This document shows positions 6,441 through 8,158 of a stretch of DNA of 8,158 nt, piece by piece. The number at the start of each line of letters is the position of its first letter. The stretch's first letter is position 1. This DNA is from Verrucomicrobiota bacterium. Lineage in GTDB: Bacteria; Verrucomicrobiota; Verrucomicrobiia; Opitutales; UBA2995. Location: contig JAPUIL010000203.1 in the NCBI GenBank assembly GCA_027297085.1, positions 1 through 8,158 on the forward strand, in the 5' to 3' direction. The position numbers and the translations under genes were made by a program. The notes under the pieces were generated by a model. That model ran no database searches and was not told where the DNA came from. It worked only from the letters and a program-made list of their open reading frames with translations.

Positions 6441-7801
6441 AGGTGCAGATCCGCGGATTCCGGGTGGAAGTCGCGGATCTGCACCTGAAAGTCTTTCCGC
6501 CCCGAAAACGTCAGACAACCGTCGGCATCCATCTGTCCCAAATCCCCCGTGTGAAACAAGCGCATGTCGGCCTCGTCCTCGAGCGAAGTATAAGCCGATT
6601 GGGTGAGGTCAGGTCGTTTCCAGTAACCAGGCGATAAATAAGCACTGCTCACAACAACCTCTCCCGATCCCGGTGCCTCAACTCGCTTGCCTTCAGCATC
6701 CTCAAGAAAGATGTCCTGCCCGCGGACCGGATAGCCCACCGGGACCGTAGAACCGGAGATTCGAGTCTGGTGGTCGGCGAAATACATCCGCGTGCAACAC
6801 GTTTCCGTACTTCCAAGGCGATTGACGAAAAGACAAGAGGGACTCAGGTTATTGCGATAAAGTTCGAAGTCTCGCGCATGGACTGCTTCACCACCGAACC
6901 AGACCAGCCGCAAGTGCGGATACTCGGGGAGACTTGAGATCATCCACTGACGAAATAGAGAGGGCACTCCTCCCCAGATCGTCAACTCCTGACGGGCGAC
7001 TTCACTTGCCATGTGCTCGACGCCCCGACCCTGGACATCGATCCGGCACAGGGTCGCTCCGTTACCCAGCGCCATCAACGCACCAAAGCAACCGCCACTG
7101 GTCGTCAGGGACATCACCGTGCTCATGCGATCCGGAGGCGAAATGTTAAAATGCTCCACATAAGTGCGCATATCGTGGAGAATGTTTCGGTGTGTCTGGG
7201 TCACCCCTTTCGGTTGCCCGGTTGAGCCCGACGTGTATACCATCCAGCATCGTTGATCCGCCCGGATTTCAATACCAGGATTGTCACCCGTAACTGCACC
7301 CGTTTCTTCGTCAATATCGATTACTTTCAGGTGCTTCCCCGCCAGGCGTAGACCCAATTCATGATATTGGTGTTCAACGAGAATAATCCGTGCTTCGGAC
7401 TGCTCGATCATGAACTGTTGCCGATCGAACGGAAGCTCTGGGCTAACCCCTACATGACACTTGCCGGACTTTAAGACTCCCAAAAACGTGCTGACCCGGG
7501 TAGCCCCTTCGTCCATCAAAGCAATCACCGGCTCTTCGTCCTCAACCGGTTCGGCATCGAGGACATGGGCAATCCGATTGGCTGCAATGTTCAGTTCCTG
7601 ATAGGTCAGTGTGTGCGTTTCATCAGTGAAGGCGATTCGATCAGCCTGTTGCTCCACCTGTCGTTCGAATCGTTCCGGTATGGAACCGTTGATTTCTTTT
7701 TCGGAGAAATCGACACGATCCCCGGAGGGATGATAACAGCGGCTGTGGATTTCCTGCTGCCGAACCCATCCAGCCGAGTTTAGAATGTTCGAGTCGGTCA
7801 T
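6422..7801 (-). pseudogene. A-PCP gene, 5' part: NRPS-like adenylation domain, broken in motif A8
   Basis: Adenylation domains activate a carboxylic or amino acid as its AMP ester and load it on the carrier domain. From ATG at 7801 (MTDSNILNS), the motifs are LTYQEL (A1, 65-70), LKSGKCHVGVSPELP (A2-like, about 110-124), YTSGSTGQPKG (A3, 189-199), LGSTET (A5, 329-334), GEVVVSSAYLSPGYW (A6), LFHTGDLG (A7, about 415-422) and GRKDFQVQIR (A8 start, 434-443). After IR the expected GFRVE is replaced by DFHPESADLHLTPSVK and a stop. An Asp in an FDxS-type A4 motif, which usually binds the alpha-amino group, is not evident (MSLTTSGG there), so the substrate may not be a standard alpha-amino acid. I prefer 7801 over the ATG at 7903 because it overlaps the cupin stop as ATGA, which suggests translational coupling; the 34 extra residues are Arg-rich antisense-like sequence. 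A GGGGACAGG stretch precedes it. Confidence 0.87.
6439..6488. repeat. Perfect 17-bp inverted repeat with 16-nt loop at the A8 break
   Basis: The arms are TCAGGTGCAGATCCGCG (6439-6455) and its exact reverse complement (6472-6488), around a 16-nt loop (6456-6471). The minus strand, which encodes the gene, reads QVQIR and then DFHPES. The plus strand across 6440-6472 reads QVQIRGFRVEV, which is the expected continuation of motif A8. So the left arm plus loop is an inverted copy of the gene's own A8 sequence. It replaces the native GFRVE region and about a dozen following codons, and shifts the frame. It is too short for a site-specific invertible element. It looks like a template-switch event or an amplification/assembly artefact. 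Confidence 0.85.
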
Positions 7802-8158
7802 GGTCCTGTCCCCGACCAATCCGGGACGAGTTTTTCCAGTTCGGGCAAGAGCACAACGCTTTCCTGTTCGTTCGGGTCCGTGCGTGCGATCACGACTACG
7901 CACTCTTCCGTCTCGCTTGCGTTACGGGGAAGGTGTGGCGTGTTTGGCGAAATATAAAGAAACTCTCCGGCATGAATAACTTCATGTTCTTCCAAGTGCT
8001 CACCATAGCGGAGCTCAGCCGAGCCTGAGATCATGTAAATGGCCGTCTCGTGATCGCGGTGCAAGTGGGCTTTTTCAACGGCACCTGGTGGCAGATGGAG
8101 TATGTGCATGCAAATACCCTTCGACCCAGCTGTCTGACGCGAGATACCAGAATGGTAG
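7798..8158 (-). CDS. Cupin domain protein, N terminus outside the window
   Basis: A small single-domain cupin. HLHRDHETAIYMISG carries metal-binding motif 1 (two His and a Glu in the HxH...E pattern), and GEFLYISPNTPHLPRN carries motif 2 with its His. The C terminus VVIARTDPNEQESVVLLPELE is characteristic of one group of small cupins. An ATG at 8109 would give a 103-residue protein. However, the frame stays open to the window end and encodes GISRQTAGSKGICMHI, which looks like normal upstream sequence of this group, so the true start probably lies beyond 8158. Its TGA overlaps the ATG of the adenylation gene (ATGA), so the two were very likely made together. Cupins of this size can be isomerases, dioxygenases or sugar/ligand sensors; which applies here cannot be read. 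It may modify or sense the product of the A-PCP protein (inference). Confidence 0.82.
   Translation of the reverse strand, partial: YHSGISRQTAGSKGICMHILHLPPGAVEKAHLHRDHETAIYMISGSAELRYGEHLEEHEVIHAGEFLYISPNTPHLPRNASETEECVVVIARTDPNEQESVVLLPELEKLVPDWSGTGP

Noticed and set aside
6439..6488. A site-specific DNA inversion switch controlling the adenylation gene
   Set aside because: Flipping the 16-nt loop would restore GFRVEV but not the frame, because TPSVK and a stop would still follow. Also, 16 bp between the sites is too short for a recombinase-mediated flip. A template switch explains both the motif and the loss of codons.
6443..6637. Plus-strand open frame beginning MQIRGFRVEVADLHLK as a gene
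   Set aside because: It is the antisense of the adenylation gene. Only its first residues are meaningful, as an inverted copy of motif A8; the rest is not protein-like.
7802..7903. Upstream ATG at 7903 for the adenylation gene
   Set aside because: The extra 34 residues overlap the cupin gene by about 100 bp and are Arg-rich without homology. The ATG at 7801 gives the common ATGA overlap.
1..8158. CRISPR arrays, tRNA or rRNA genes, riboswitches
   Set aside because: No regularly spaced direct repeats, cloverleaf-like segments or ribosomal sequence were seen on reading both strands. The spacer repeats are short, degenerate and irregularly spaced.

Overview
All genes recognised in this window lie on the minus strand, so the map reads right to left. 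Organism (inference): the long HUH transposase-like protein with its YIHLNPVRAG signature, a NamZ/DUF1343 protein, a stand-alone adenylation-carrier didomain with a cupin, and purine-rich low-complexity spacers together suggest a Gram-negative environmental bacterium, plausibly of the Verrucomicrobiota/Planctomycetota group. No rRNA or other taxonomic marker is present, so this is tentative.

Layout from right to left. (1) 5892-8158: a small cupin, cut by the window end, overlaps by 4 bp (ATGA) with a gene for an NRPS-like adenylation domain plus peptidyl carrier domain. That second gene is broken exactly inside adenylation motif A8. A perfect 17-bp inverted repeat with a 16-nt loop sits there, and the expected motif text QVQIRGFRVEV can be read only on the opposite strand. 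This is the footprint of a short inverted template-switch insertion with loss of neighbouring codons. (2) 5613-5891: a spacer with purine-rich and AATCTT/GATTAG-like low-complexity repeats. (3) 4374-5531: an exo-beta-N-acetylmuramidase NamZ family protein (DUF1343). Its family homology runs upstream of the only canonical start codon. (4) 4132-4373: a spacer with a related purine-rich repeat, a weak terminator candidate and an 18-bp perfect palindrome over the next start codon. (5) 2049-4131: a two-gene operon, a dihydrolipoamide-dehydrogenase/mercuric-reductase-like flavoprotein followed by a family 2 glycosyltransferase of the TIGR04283 type. (6) 977-2012: a REP-associated tyrosine transposase (RAYT/Y1) gene bounded by imperfect inverted repeats. 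(7) 661-976: a spacer without a recognisable gene. (8) 1-660: the 5' part of hsdM, the modification subunit of a type I restriction-modification system. It is interrupted by an in-frame TAA at 25-27, with homology resuming immediately afterwards in the same frame.

Functionally the window is a mosaic: a secondary-metabolism-like pair (cupin plus A-PCP), a peptidoglycan-recycling enzyme, a redox/glycosyltransferase pair, a mobile-element relative and a defence gene. Two of the genes (hsdM and A-PCP) carry small local lesions. The most unusual observation is the inverted micro-duplication in the adenylation domain.
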